The notes under the pieces are model-generated. The model worked only from the letters and a program-made list of their open reading frames with translations. It did not search any database and had not been told where the DNA came from. Both the position numbers and the translations under genes were made by a program. Positions 8,349-17,308 of a stretch of 64,000 bases of DNA are shown piece after piece (within the stretch, counting starts at the first letter, position 1; the number at the start of each line of letters is the position of its first letter). Source of the DNA: Neobacillus piezotolerans (lineage in GTDB: Bacteria > Bacillota > Bacilli > Bacillales > Cytobacillaceae). Where the stretch lies: NCBI RefSeq assembly GCF_003362805.1, contig NZ_QNQT01000002.1, positions 620,001 through 684,000 of the forward strand, in the 5' to 3' direction.

Positions 8349-9149
8349 ATGGATACTGTAAATGAATCGGGCAGGCTCCAAGGTACAAGCACGTATGCTG
8401 GTGCCCCGATGATTTCCATAAAAGGTTTATTTAAGCAGTTTGGAGAGTTGGAGGTCCTGAAGGGGATCGACCTGGAAGTCGGGAAGGGTAAGGTGGTCGT
8501 TGTCATCGGCCCGTCTGGTTCAGGTAAAACAACGCTTCTCCGCTGCCTGAATGTTCTTGAAACGCCTACGAAGGGAAGCATCTCAATTGCGGGGCAAACG
8601 CTTGATTTCTCTGGCGGCGTTCCGAAAAAGAATATTGCTTCGTTCAGGCGGCTGACGGGGATGGTTTTTCAAAGCTACAATCTCTTCCCTCATATGACGG
8701 CGCTCGGGAATGTAATGGAAGGTCCGGTTACCGTCAAAGGCGAAAACAGAGAGCAGGCAAGGCAAAAGGCGGCGATGCTTCTGCAAAAGGTCGGGCTTGG
8801 CGACAAGCTGGATTATTACCCGCACCAGCTTTCCGGCGGGCAGCAGCAGCGGGTCGGCATCGCCCGGGCGCTTGCGATGGAGCCCGAGGTCATGCTGTTT
8901 GACGAGCCGACATCCGCTTTGGACCCCGAACTCGTCGGGGAAGTATTGAAGGTTATGAAGGACTTGGCGAACGAAGGGATGACCATGGTCGTCGTCACCC
9001 ACGAGATGCGATTCGCGCGGGAAGCCGCCAATGAGGTCATTTTCATGGACAAAGGCGTCGTCGTCGAACGCGACCACCCTGAGAACTTCTTCACCAACCC
9101 GAAGCACGAACGAACCAGGCAATTCCTCAACCTCATTCGGCCGGAATAA
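8349..9149 (+). CDS. tcyC: Amino acid ABC transporter ATP-binding protein
   Basis: Walker [10 protein letters not shown] (near residue 56), Q-loop [11 protein letters not shown], signature LSGGQQQR, Walker B VMLFDEP and switch histidine VVTHEMRFA are all present. The ATG at 8349 has GGAAAGGGGG ten bases upstream, which adds about 20 residues before the usual family start at MISIKGLF (8409). It energises import by the preceding permease and binding protein and ends the operon. Confidence 0.9.
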   Translation: MDTVNESGRLQGTSTYAGAPMISIKGLFKQFGELEVLKGIDLEVGKGKVVVVIGPSGSGKTTLLRCLNVLETPTKGSISIAGQTLDFSGGVPKKNIASFRRLTGMVFQSYNLFPHMTALGNVMEGPVTVKGENREQARQKAAMLLQKVGLGDKLDYYPHQLSGGQQQRVGIARALAMEPEVMLFDEPTSALDPELVGEVLKVMKDLANEGMTMVVVTHEMRFAREAANEVIFMDKGVVVERDHPENFFTNPKHERTRQFLNLIRPE

Positions 9150-9229
9150 TGGCGCCAGGCGCATTCATGGGGCGATTATTGGCCCTGTTGGCTGCGAGGC
9201 GCCACTTTTTCGTTGGGAGTATGCTTTTT

Positions 9230-9258
9230 AAGCAGTCCGATTTTGATTGGGCTGTTTT
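9230..9258 (+). terminator. Terminator of the tcy-like operon
   Basis: AGCAGTCCGAT and ATTGGGCTGTT pair with two G-U wobbles around a short loop, then a T-run. Confidence 0.6.
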
Positions 9259-9539
9259 TTTGTGCTGTTTGGCCTTCACCTTTTGAATCGAGTGGTGTCC
9301 TCGTCCAAAGATGGATGCAGGCGCGGTATTTTGAAGGGAAATGGCGAAAAGGTCCCAGCCTTGGGCTCTTTCTTACAAAAAGCCATTCATAACTATGCTG
9401 GCTTGCCAGCCGGTTGATGTGTTTACCCCATTTTTGTGTATTGCAAAATATTTCCCAACTCTTGTAATCCTGGTTTTTTGCCATATTAATGGAAACGAGT
9501 GGTAAAATAGTAGAAAACAAATACAAAGGAGGGGGGAAG
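9259..9539. other. Intergenic, nothing recognised
   Basis: No gene, RNA family or long repeat was found. TTGCCA (9478-9483) and TAAAAT (9503-9508), 19 bases apart, could be a weak promoter for the next gene. Confidence 0.4.
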
Positions 9540-9917
9540 GTGGCAAGGTGGGGGAAGATTTCGCTTACCATTGTTGGTTTTATGGCGTGCATTTTACTGA
9601 TTATTGTCATCGGGGCGTACAATTATAACATCATAGAGGAAGAGTATGATAAACTGACGATCACAAAAATGGATAAGACGGCCGCCATTATAACCGAGAA
9701 ATCACAAATCGAGAGTATTATAGACAGGATTAATGACAGCCCGAGGAAGTTTATGCGGCGGACGGGATTCACATACGATTATCTGCCCTACGGCTTCCTC
9801 ATTTTTGAGAATAAGAAGGAAAAGGTTGAGCATGTTTTTTACATATTTAAAGGAAACACGGTTATCGGTTATTGGGACATAGATACGAGGTTCGAGTTTG
9901 CGAAGGATTTGGAATAG
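9540..9917 (+). CDS. Single-pass membrane hypothetical protein
   Basis: From GTG 9540 the product has 125 residues. AAAGGAGGGGGG ends four bases before this codon; the longer in-frame ATG at 9489 has no ribosome binding site. Residues about 8-27 are a membrane segment, followed by a short charged extracytoplasmic domain with SQIESIIDRINDSPRKF and YGFLIFENKKEKVEHVFYIF. No family is recognised. A strong terminator follows, so it is probably monocistronic. Confidence 0.7.
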   Translation: MARWGKISLTIVGFMACILLIIVIGAYNYNIIEEEYDKLTITKMDKTAAIITEKSQIESIIDRINDSPRKFMRRTGFTYDYLPYGFLIFENKKEKVEHVFYIFKGNTVIGYWDIDTRFEFAKDLE

Positions 9918-9930
9918 CAGTTAAAATAGG

Positions 9931-9960
9931 AAAAGCTTAGAGAAATTCTAAGCTTTTTTT
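9931..9960 (+). terminator. Terminator after the hypothetical gene
   Basis: AAAAGCTTAGA and TCTAAGCTTTT are perfectly complementary around a five-base loop and followed by T. Confidence 0.85.
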
Positions 9961-10001
9961 GTTGAAATGAAAGTTTACTCCTGATTTTGGAGGTCAGTGC
10001 G

Positions 10002-10136
10002 TTATTTATGGTAGTCCTGTCTTTTAAGTTTGTCAGTGAGGTAATTCGGTTTTTTCGCAACGGCTATTAATGAAGCGATGAAGGAGATGCCAAGTACTGT
10101 TGTTACGACCCATGCCAGATGGTCAATCGGTTCCAT
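10002..10136 (-). CDS. Small membrane protein (44 residues)
   Basis: ATG at 10136 on the minus strand, preceded by AAGGGAG nine bases upstream, opens 44 codons ending in TAA. The peptide starts MEPIDHLAWVVTTVLGISFI, one hydrophobic helix, and ends in a basic tail (KKPNYLTDKLKRQDYHK). It is divergent from the flotillin operon. The combination of a good ribosome binding site and a single helix with a positive C terminus supports a real gene; no family is recognised. Confidence 0.6.
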   Translation of the reverse strand: MEPIDHLAWVVTTVLGISFIASLIAVAKKPNYLTDKLKRQDYHK

Positions 10137-10259
10137 GGCGATGCACTCCCTTCTACTCATGGTCTTATGCGCTATTATTCATATACCCTGTTTGGGAAAA
10201 GGGGAAACGGATAGGCCTTTTCCAAATTTTTTAAAAATATTTACAATTTTTGCAGGAAA

Positions 10260-10287
10260 TGAAACTTTACCTGTCAATTGCCGTATA
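10260..10287 (+). promoter_or_regulatory. SigW-type promoter of the nfeD-flotillin operon
   Basis: TGAAAC at 10260-10265 and CGTATA beginning at 10282 are separated by 16 bases, the extracytoplasmic sigma W pattern (TGAAAC, 16 bases, CGTA). In B. subtilis the orthologous yuaF-floT operon is SigW controlled, so sequence and context agree. Expected inducers are cell-envelope stresses. Confidence 0.85.
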
Positions 10288-10335
10288 CCTTACTGTAAAA
10301 TAAAAGGGAAGACGACTAAACGGGGGTGATGGCAA

Positions 10336-10878
10336 ATGGAAACGATTAATGGCGTGCCAATTGAGACAATTTACCTGTACAGCCTTATCATAGCCGGCGC
10401 GTTGACGCTGCTGTATGTGCTGTTTAGCGATCTTTTGTCAGGCCTGTTGGACAGCTTTGATTTTTTAAATCCCGTCCTTTTATTTTCGTTCATAACCTTT
10501 TTGTCGGCCGGTGGGTTTATTTTGGAAAAGGTGACGGCTCTTTCGTCACTTGTGATTCTTTTGATTTCCGCGGGAATTTCCGCCATACTTGTAACCTTGT
10601 TGAATGTTTTTGTCCTAGTGCCCCTATCCCAGGCGGAAGCGTCGCTTTCCTACAATGACTCCGATTTACGGGGCCGGATTGGAAAAGTGATCACGTCCAT
10701 ACCTGTGAACGGGTACGGCGAGGTAATGATTGACAGCATCAGCGGAAGGATCGCAAAGCCGGCTTCAAGCTATGACGGCACCGAAATCGGTTCCGGCAAG
10801 GATGTATTGGTTGTTGATACGGCCAACGGAGTGCTTCAGGTCGCTGTAAAAGAAAAATTAGAACAAGAGTGGATTTAG
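10336..10878 (+). CDS. yuaF: NfeD-like membrane protein
   Basis: The 180-residue protein has three to four membrane helices in residues 12-110 and a C-terminal OB-fold domain (DLRGRIGKVITSIPVNGYGEVMID) typical of NfeD partners of flotillins. GGGGGTGATGGC lies before the ATG. It is the first gene of the operon, 11 bases before floT. The family associates with flotillin and influences lipid-raft-like membrane domains and fluidity. Confidence 0.88.
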   Translation: METINGVPIETIYLYSLIIAGALTLLYVLFSDLLSGLLDSFDFLNPVLLFSFITFLSAGGFILEKVTALSSLVILLISAGISAILVTLLNVFVLVPLSQAEASLSYNDSDLRGRIGKVITSIPVNGYGEVMIDSISGRIAKPASSYDGTEIGSGKDVLVVDTANGVLQVAVKEKLEQEWI

Positions 10879-10889
10879 GAGGAGATTAG

Positions 10890-12416
10890 ATGATTGATTT
10901 GACGTTGATTGCAATAGGGATAGCGGTATTCGTCGTTGTAGCGCTTTTGGCTGTTTTCGTTACAAAGTATAAGACGGCCGGCCCGGATGAGGCGCTGATT
11001 GTGACAGGCAGCATGCTTGGCAACAAGAACGTCCATGTGGATGAGTCCGGCAATAAAATCAAGATTATCCGCGGCGGCGGTACGTTCATCCTGCCGGTTT
11101 TCCAGCAGTCACAGCCGCTGAGTTTACTTTCGAGCAAGCTTGAGGTTACGACTCCGGAAGTTTACACTGAGCAGGGCGTTCCGGTAATGGCGGACGGCGT
11201 CGCGATCATTAAAATCGGCGGTTCGATTTCCGAAATCGCCACCGCTGCAGAGCAGTTCCTCGGCAAAGCGACATCGGACCGCGAGAACGAAGCGAAGGAA
11301 GTCCTTGAAGGGCATCTCCGTTCCATCCTCGGTTCGATGACTGTTGAAGAGATTTATAAGAATCGTGACAAGTTCTCACAGGAAGTCCAGCGTGTCGCTT
11401 CCCAGGACCTTGCAAAAATGGGTCTTGTGATTGTTTCATTCACAATTAAAGATGTCCGTGATAAAAACGGTTACCTTGACTCGCTTGGTAAACCGCGGAT
11501 TGCCCAGGTAAAGCGTGATGCGGACATTGCGACAGCCGAGGCGGAAATGGAAACACGCGTCAAAAGGGCGGAAGCCGCCAAGGAAGCGAAGCGAGCCGAG
11601 CTTGAGCGTGCAACTGAAATCGCTGAAGCTGAAAAGATCAACCAACTGAAGGTCGCTGAATTCCGCGCCGAGCAGGACAGCGCGAAAGCCCGTGCCGACC
11701 AGGCATACGACCTTGAAACTGCCCGCTCAAAGCAGCAGGTAACCGAGCAGGAGATGCAAATCAAGATCATTGAGCGCCAGAAGCAAATCGAGCTTGAGGA
11801 AAAAGAAATCCTCCGCCGTGAGCGCCAATACGACTCCGAGGTTAAGAAGAAGGCGGACGCAGACCGTTACTCTGTTGAGCAAGCTGCTGCCGCTGAAAAG
11901 GCAAAGCAGATAGCTGAAGCGGAAGCGAACAAATACCGTATTGAAGCGATGGCAAAAGCAGAAGCGGAGCGCATTCGCCTCGACGGTCTTGCGAAGGCTG
12001 ACGCTGTAAGGGCACAGGGTGAATCTGATGCTGAAATCATCCGCCTGAAAGGTCTTGCCGAAGCGGAAGCGAAGCAAAAGATCGCCGAAGCGTTTGAACA
12101 GTTCGGCCAGGCAGCCGTTATGGACATGATCATGAAAATGCTTCCTGAGTACGCGAAGCAGGTTGCCGCTCCACTTGCGAACATTGACAAGATTTCCATC
12201 GTCGATACTGGAGGCGGCGGTGCCAACAGCGGCGCGAACCGAGTGACCGGCTACGCGACCAACCTGATGGCCGGCCTTCAGGAAACACTGAAAGCATCCA
12301 GCGGCATCGATCTGAAGGAACTGATTGAAAGCTATGCAGGTAAAAACACCCTTCGCCAAAATGTTATCGAAACAGTTATGAAGGATGATTCCCAAAAGGA
12401 ACCTGTAAAGCTGTAA
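10890..12416 (+). CDS. floT: Flotillin
   Basis: The 508-residue protein matches YuaG/FloT of B. subtilis (about 509). A membrane hairpin or helix spans residues 3-24, then the SPFH/PHB domain (about 30-210) and a long coiled coil rich in Ala, Glu and Lys (about 210-400, repeated EAEA motifs). It oligomerises in membrane microdomains and affects membrane fluidity and signalling complexes. TAGGAGGAGATTAG precedes the ATG, 11 bases after yuaF. Confidence 0.93.
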   Translation: MIDLTLIAIGIAVFVVVALLAVFVTKYKTAGPDEALIVTGSMLGNKNVHVDESGNKIKIIRGGGTFILPVFQQSQPLSLLSSKLEVTTPEVYTEQGVPVMADGVAIIKIGGSISEIATAAEQFLGKATSDRENEAKEVLEGHLRSILGSMTVEEIYKNRDKFSQEVQRVASQDLAKMGLVIVSFTIKDVRDKNGYLDSLGKPRIAQVKRDADIATAEAEMETRVKRAEAAKEAKRAELERATEIAEAEKINQLKVAEFRAEQDSAKARADQAYDLETARSKQQVTEQEMQIKIIERQKQIELEEKEILRRERQYDSEVKKKADADRYSVEQAAAAEKAKQIAEAEANKYRIEAMAKAEAERIRLDGLAKADAVRAQGESDAEIIRLKGLAEAEAKQKIAEAFEQFGQAAVMDMIMKMLPEYAKQVAAPLANIDKISIVDTGGGGANSGANRVTGYATNLMAGLQETLKASSGIDLKELIESYAGKNTLRQNVIETVMKDDSQKEPVKL

Positions 12417-12436
12417 TTGCATACAATAGAGAATCG

Positions 12437-12472
12437 AGAAGCCATTCCAGTTAGCTGGAGTGGCTTTTCTTT
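12437..12472 (+). terminator. Terminator of the flotillin operon
   Basis: AGAAGCCATTCCAG and CTGGAGTGGCTTTTCT form a 14-base stem with a TTAG loop. Confidence 0.8.
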
Positions 12473-12567
12473 GTTTTAGGGAGGTTTTGTTTGGGGTTTA
12501 TTGTGGGGGGAGGATAGGCTGCTAGCAGTTAGGTAGCGGTGTGCTAGCGATTCGTTGAGTTTTTTGG

Positions 12568-12644
12568 TTTTATCGTGAGATATTGGAGTTTTATCGTGAA
12601 GTTTTGGATTTTTTTCTTGAGATTATTCTGTTTTATCTTGAAGT
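12568..12644. repeat. Second 21-bp-period array (TTTTATCGTGA type)
   Basis: TTTTATC-like cores start at 12568, 12589, 12610 (TTTTTTC, degenerate) and 12631, each exactly 21 bases apart; the units continue GTGAGA or GTGAAG or TTGAGA. It lies in the otherwise empty 12473-12683 stretch between two convergent terminators and shares period and TATC core with the array at 1559-1811. Confidence 0.75.
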
Positions 12645-12682
12645 TCACCAAAGTTACATCCGGAAGTTTCTAAGTCACTGAT

Positions 12683-12711
12683 CAAAAAAGGGTACCCAAT
12701 TAAGGGCACCC
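12683..12711 (-). terminator. Terminator of the orphan kinase gene
   Basis: On the minus strand GGGTGCCC, a six-base loop, GGGTACCC and then six T, directly after the kinase stop codon. Confidence 0.7.
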
Positions 12712-12717
12712 GGTATT

Positions 12718-14082
12718 CTATAAGATAATTTCAAATTCAGTTCCATGGCCTTGCTGGCTTTTGGCGGAGATTGTCCCGCCGTGGGCTTCGACGAGTTGTT
12801 TGGCGATGGCGAGGCCGAGGCCGCTGCCGCCGAGCGCACGGGTCCGGGATTTGTCAACGCGATAAAAGCGTTCAAATATCCTTGGCAGGTCTTGTTCGGG
12901 AATGCCCCATCCAGTGTCGCGGATTGAAATTCGTACCCTTCCGCCATCCAATGGAGCCGCTTCCACTGTGACGGCACTTCCCGGATCGGAATACTTGCGG
13001 GCGTTGTCCAAAAGGTTGACGATCACTTGCCCGAAGCGCGTAGGGTCGATACAGGCGCTCAGCCCCGCCGGGCAATCGAGACGGAGGTCGATTTGCCGTT
13101 CCCTGAAAACGGGGGCCAATTTTTCAAAAAGGGCTTTGAAAAAGGGCTTGAGCTCGACGCCGGTTTTTTCGACGGTGAAGATGTTTTCGTCCATTTTGGC
13201 GAGGTTGAAGAGTTCCTTGATGAGCTGTGCGAGTTTGCCGGATTCTTCATGGATGATTGAGAGATAGTTGTCGCGTTCAGCAGCTGTGAGATCGGGACGC
13301 CGGGCGATTTCCGCGTAGCCTTTAATGTAGGTGAGCGGGGTCCGGAGTTCGTGCGAGATGCTCGCGAGAAATTCGTTGCGTTCTTTTTTCAAAAGCTCGA
13401 GGTCCCGGGCGAGGATTTCAATCGATTGGCCGAGCTCGCCGACTTCATCGCGGGACAGTTTTGGCAGAGTGACCGAGAAATCCCCTTTGCTGATGCGCTT
13501 CGTTGCCTCGTTCATCCTGACCAGCGGCAGTGTGAGGAAGCGGGATAGGAAGGCGACGACCCCAATCATGAACAGGATCGAAAACAGGCCGGCTATAAGG
13601 AAATGCCGGTTCATGTTGGCGATAAGCTCCTTCAGCTTGCCGGTATCCTGGAACATGTAAATATAGCCCTTCAAGCCGCCATCAATCTTGACAGGGGTGA
13701 CGGAGGCGATGAATGGACGGTTTTCCCAGTCGTCCTCAAGAATCATGCCTTGGCGGGGAACGCCATCGGGCCGCATGCCCATAAGTGTCTTCATGGCCGG
13801 GGTAACGGTGTTTGACGACATGAGGATCGAGCTGTACGTATCGGTCAGGATGACCATCGTGTCGGTTCTTGATTCCATGAGGGCGATGTGGCGAATGGTT
13901 TCCTCATGGAAGCTTGCTTCGAGGATTTCGCGGTGGTTATTGCCGCGTGTCATCAAGGCTGAGAGTTCATCGTGGACCCGGGAGTGAATGATGTTGCTGT
14001 GAAGGAAAACCATAAGGACGATTTGAAGCAGGATGATGGCGGCCAAAAAGACCAGGCCGATTTTGAAGGATAGTTTGTTCAT
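12718..14082 (-). CDS. Sensor histidine kinase (orphan)
   Basis: 454 residues from ATG 14082, which has TTGGAGG nine bases upstream. Two membrane helices (about 7-27 and 155-180) flank an extracellular sensor domain; HAMP follows (LTLPLVRMNEATKRISKGDF), then the DHp phosphoacceptor SHELRTPLTYIKGY, N box NLLDNARKYS, G1 DTGWGIP, F box FERFYRVDKSR and G2 GGSGLGLAI. All key catalytic residues are present. It has no adjacent response regulator in its operon; the divergent regulator at 14803 already has its own kinase downstream. Signal unknown. Confidence 0.88.
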   Translation of the reverse strand: MNKLSFKIGLVFLAAIILLQIVLMVFLHSNIIHSRVHDELSALMTRGNNHREILEASFHEETIRHIALMESRTDTMVILTDTYSSILMSSNTVTPAMKTLMGMRPDGVPRQGMILEDDWENRPFIASVTPVKIDGGLKGYIYMFQDTGKLKELIANMNRHFLIAGLFSILFMIGVVAFLSRFLTLPLVRMNEATKRISKGDFSVTLPKLSRDEVGELGQSIEILARDLELLKKERNEFLASISHELRTPLTYIKGYAEIARRPDLTAAERDNYLSIIHEESGKLAQLIKELFNLAKMDENIFTVEKTGVELKPFFKALFEKLAPVFRERQIDLRLDCPAGLSACIDPTRFGQVIVNLLDNARKYSDPGSAVTVEAAPLDGGRVRISIRDTGWGIPEQDLPRIFERFYRVDKSRTRALGGSGLGLAIAKQLVEAHGGTISAKSQQGHGTEFEIIL

Positions 14083-14802
14083 GGGACTCGGCCTCCAATG
14101 CGAAAAGTAAAGTATTCGGGAAGTAAAGAACATGATTTTTATGTGTCGGCTTAGTTGAAACGCACGCCAGCCCCGAACGGATAGTAAATCTTATAATTGG
14201 ACCGCATTTGCGGAAGTGGTTCTTAATGGAGATAAATTTAGGATACATCATTTCGCGGGTTTTTTGTGATGGTGTTTTTATGAATGTTGTTGGTTTGTGC
14301 CGGCGGGGAGGTTTCGCGGCTATCGCAAGCGGCCAGGCTGCCGCAAACGAGTGGTTTCCCGGGTGATTCATTAAACCAGGGGGTCCGTCACCTGCTTCAA
14401 AAACGGCAAAAAAAAGTGGGCCCTGCGTCGCAGGCGCCCGTATTATTAAAGGGAGGTTAATTAAGGTAAAGCTAGATAGTTCAAACAAAAAACTGGGTAA
14501 AACAGATGTTCAGTCAGTGTTGCGTATTGAGCAATCTGATTTGCCTTGTCGGTTTAGGCTTCATGCTGTCATGGCCCCACCATGTGCATTCTGCTTATTT
14601 CCTTACGGCATTTCAGGATCGATTCCTGAATTTTGGGTTCGTCTGGGGCTTTTTCATCCCCTTCCTTACCACATCTTTATCATAAAAAAAGGGAATGTAG
14701 ATGGTATGAAGAAGTTGTGTGGTTTTTGTGAAGATGAAAATTGTTCAAATTTGCCGTGCGTTTTAGATGGTATGATGGAGGTGGCGGAAGGAGTGCATAT
14801 TT
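14083..14802. other. 720-base divergent intergenic region
   Basis: This gap between the orphan kinase and the response regulator is unusually long. It holds a G+C-rich, hairpin-rich stretch (about 14300-14440, including an imperfect hairpin with arms GGGCCCTGCG and CGCAGGCGCCC around 14417-14440) and a short hydrophobic ORF described separately. I recognise no named RNA family. Confidence 0.4.
14506..14685 (+). pseudogene. Possible fragment of a spore germination permease
   Basis: A 59-codon hydrophobic frame without a ribosome binding site. It contains LICLVGLGFMLSWPHH and FLNFGFVWGFFIPFLTT, which resemble the last two helices of GerAB-type permeases. The open frame extends about ten codons upstream of the ATG to a TAG, with no start. 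It may be a decayed remnant rather than a gene; chance resemblance is possible. Confidence 0.25.
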
Positions 14803-15501
14803 ATGGCGAAAATTCTCATTGTTGACGATGAAAAAATGATAATTGAAGTGCTCGAGGCCTACCTGGAACGGGAAGGGTACGCCATTGCGAAAGCCGATAA
14901 CGGGGTGGATGCGCTTAAGATGGCGCGGTCGGAAAACCCTGATTTGATTATATTGGATTTAATGCTTCCGGACATTTCCGGGGAGGAAGTGTGCCGGCTT
15001 GTCAGGAAGGAGTCGGAGGTCCCGATTCTCATGCTTACTGCGAAATCGGGTGAGGATGACAAGATCAATGGAATTGTTATGGGGGCGGACGATTATGTGA
15101 CTAAGCCTTTCTCGCCCAGGGAAGTTGTCGTCCGGGTCCAGGCGATTTTGCGCCGGGCCAAAAAATCAGTTGAAAAGTCCAGCAAGCTTCAATTCAAAGG
15201 CGGCCTCTCGATTGATACCGGGAAAAAAGAAGTGACCATAAATGGGGAATTGGTTAACTTGACCCCGATTGAATACAAACTTTTGACGAATATGGCCGAG
15301 AATCCGGGACGGGTGTATAGCCGGATGGATTTGCTTGAAAAGATCCAGGATGAGGGCATGTTTTATGAAGGCTATGAACGGAGCGTGGATACGCATATTA
15401 AGAATCTACGCAAAAAAATCGAACTCGATTCAAGGCAGCCGCAGTTTGTTGTGACAGTGTTCGGGATGGGCTATAAATTCGGGGGCATCCCCAATGCTTA
15501 A
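14803..15501 (+). CDS. OmpR-family response regulator
   Basis: 232 residues: receiver domain (residues 1-118) with acidic pocket DDE near 8-10, phosphoacceptor Asp in LIILDLMLPD (about 52), and Lys in DYVTKPFSP (about 102); then a winged-helix DNA-binding domain (about 135-230) with LTPIEYKLL and RSVDTHIKNLRKKIE. GGAAGGAG precedes the ATG. It overlaps the kinase gene by eight bases, so the two form a two-component system. Target genes are unknown. Confidence 0.92.
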   Translation: MAKILIVDDEKMIIEVLEAYLEREGYAIAKADNGVDALKMARSENPDLIILDLMLPDISGEEVCRLVRKESEVPILMLTAKSGEDDKINGIVMGADDYVTKPFSPREVVVRVQAILRRAKKSVEKSSKLQFKGGLSIDTGKKEVTINGELVNLTPIEYKLLTNMAENPGRVYSRMDLLEKIQDEGMFYEGYERSVDTHIKNLRKKIELDSRQPQFVVTVFGMGYKFGGIPNA

Positions 15502-16867
15502 GACGCTGAGGGCGAAACTGTTATTTTACATCCTGTTCGTGTCCATGGTCGGGATTGTGCTCGTCAGCCTTTTTATCCAGTGGGGGTTCGACAAGAGTTT
15601 CAACAACTACCTTGAGCGGAACCGCGACCAGAAGATCGAGAGGGTTGTCAATCTTGTAAAAGCCGGGTATCAGCGTGAAGGGAAATTGGTAGATGACCAG
15701 ACTCTGAGATTGATGAATGAATACGCACTGACAGAGCAGCTTTATTTTCAGGTTTACGATGTTGCCGGCCATACTCGGCGGGATACATCTGCGATCAGGG
15801 CCGTAATGAACAATATGGGGATTGCCGTGCCGGAAAATACGGAAGGCTGGCTCTCCAAGTCATATCCGCTCATTGTCACCGATAAGGCGGTTGGAGAGGT
15901 GGTCGCGATTTATCCACGGGGATTTATTAAGGATCAATCAACATTCCTGCAGACGATCCAGCTGTATATATACGGGGCGGTTTGCCTAACCGTCGTTATC
16001 GCAATCATTTTTTCGATGTTTTTTTCAAAAACACTGACGTCCGGGCTGAAGAAGCTCCAATTTGCCGCAAATCAGCTCCAAAATCATGACCTGGAAATCC
16101 GGATTCCACTCAGGGGGCTGCCTGAAGAGGTAAAGCAACTGGCGATTTCGTTCAATAATCTCGCCGAATCGCTAGCGAAAGAAGAAATGCTCCGCAAGCA
16201 GTTCACGGGGGATCTCGCTCATGAGCTGCGAACCCCTCTCGCTACATTGAGGAGCCAGATCGAGGCGTTTCAGGACGGCATCTGGGAGCCGACACCGCAG
16301 CGGCTTAAAGCAAGCCATGAGGAATTAATGCGGCTCGTCCGGCTTGTGAACGAACTGGAAAAATTGCTCGCGGCAGAAAATCCGCAAATCCAATTGCAGA
16401 TGGCGAGGCTTGAAGCGGGCGCTGTCCTATCCCTTTTACGGGAAATGATTTCGCCGTCCTTTGCGAATAAGGGCGTGGAGCTTGTTTGCAGCCTTCCTGA
16501 CAGGGAAGAATGGTTTTACGGTGACAAGGACAAGGTGATGCAAATCCTCTCGAATGTGATTAACAACGCGCTAAAATACACGCCTGAGGGGAAAAGAGTG
16601 TCCATTTCCGTGGCTGGCGGCAATGAATACTCGGTCGGCTTCATTATTCAGGATGAAGGGAGCGGGATTGCCGAGGAAGATATCCCGCATATATTCGAAC
16701 GTTTTTACCGCGGTGACAAGTCGCGCGACCGGAAAACGGGCGGCGCCGGAATCGGCCTTTCGATTGTGAAGGCGCTCATGGATGCCCATAAAGGCAGCAT
16801 CCAAGTGAAGAGCCGGTTGAAAAAAGGTACAAAGATGACGCTTTGGTTTCCACGCGAAGAAGAATGA
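15494..16867 (+). CDS. Sensor histidine kinase, partner of the upstream regulator
   Basis: 457 residues with two membrane helices (about 9-29 and 155-178), an extracellular sensor domain between them, HAMP (SGLKKLQFAANQLQNHDLEI), DHp motif AHELRTPLATLRSQI, N box NVINNALKYT, G1 DEGSGIAEED, F box FERFYRGDKSR and G2 GGAGIGLSI. The BaeS-like layout suggests an envelope signal, but this is inference. It is translationally coupled to the regulator by an overlap. Confidence 0.92.
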   Translation: MLKTLRAKLLFYILFVSMVGIVLVSLFIQWGFDKSFNNYLERNRDQKIERVVNLVKAGYQREGKLVDDQTLRLMNEYALTEQLYFQVYDVAGHTRRDTSAIRAVMNNMGIAVPENTEGWLSKSYPLIVTDKAVGEVVAIYPRGFIKDQSTFLQTIQLYIYGAVCLTVVIAIIFSMFFSKTLTSGLKKLQFAANQLQNHDLEIRIPLRGLPEEVKQLAISFNNLAESLAKEEMLRKQFTGDLAHELRTPLATLRSQIEAFQDGIWEPTPQRLKASHEELMRLVRLVNELEKLLAAENPQIQLQMARLEAGAVLSLLREMISPSFANKGVELVCSLPDREEWFYGDKDKVMQILSNVINNALKYTPEGKRVSISVAGGNEYSVGFIIQDEGSGIAEEDIPHIFERFYRGDKSRDRKTGGAGIGLSIVKALMDAHKGSIQVKSRLKKGTKMTLWFPREEE

Positions 16868-16897
16868 ATTCCGGGAACTGGCCGCGTCCTGAAAAGC

Positions 16898-16926
16898 AAA
16901 CCACTCCTTGATTGGGGTGGTTTTTG
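16898..16926 (+). terminator. Terminator of the two-component operon
   Basis: AAACCACTCC and GGGGTGGTTT with a six-base loop, then T. Confidence 0.8.
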
Positions 16927-17052
16927 CGCGGTTTGGGCAGCGCGGCGAGGAATGGTGGAGAGGGGATATCCATTATCTTTCCGGAGACTGCTAGAGACGG
17001 CGGAAGCAACAGAAATATTTCTGTTCATTAGATAGAACAACCCGTTCAGATG

Positions 17053-17243
17053 TTATCCACAGGTCAGAAAATTAATTTTAAAAATTCGCCGAAAGTGCCC
17101 AATTCCAGCGGTTTATCCCCATTTCGCTCCTTACATGTCCACAATTCCACAGCCAATCCCCGGTTATCCCCAGAAAAATCAAAAATACCACCCGAAATCA
17201 AGGGGTGGTATCCACAAACTCATCATTATCCACATGTGGATGA
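17053..17243. promoter_or_regulatory. DnaA-box cluster
   Basis: Within 191 bases there are two perfect DnaA boxes TTATCCACA (17053-17061 and 17226-17234) and four one-mismatch copies: TTATCCCCA at 17113-17121 and 17164-17172, GTATCCACA at 17208-17216, and TCATCCACA on the minus strand at 17235-17243. Part of the stretch (17068-17090) is A+T-rich. No replication gene is near, so this is more likely a DnaA-binding or titration site than an origin. Confidence 0.65.
17174..17211 (-). terminator. Terminator of the tungstate transport operon
   Basis: On the minus strand ATACCACCC, a nine-base loop, GGGTGGTAT and then TTTTGATTTTTC. It lies inside the DnaA-box cluster, about 100 bases after the ATPase stop codon. 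Confidence 0.75.
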
Positions 17244-17308
17244 ACGAACTAGCCACGTGCATTAGACTATCCCTGGCAGCTGGAAGACCGCCTGTTAGAA
17301 TGCCCATT

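Noticed and set aside
14300-14440. Partial resemblance to the c-di-AMP (ydaO) riboswitch (GGGTGATTC and CCGTCACC blocks)
   Set aside because: The essential GGGGAACC block and the CCGTCAGCTAACCTCG end are missing, and no suitable gene follows.
17041-17243. Replication origin
   Set aside because: DnaA boxes are present, but dnaA, dnaN, rpmH or other origin genes are absent and neighbours are ordinary transport and signalling genes.
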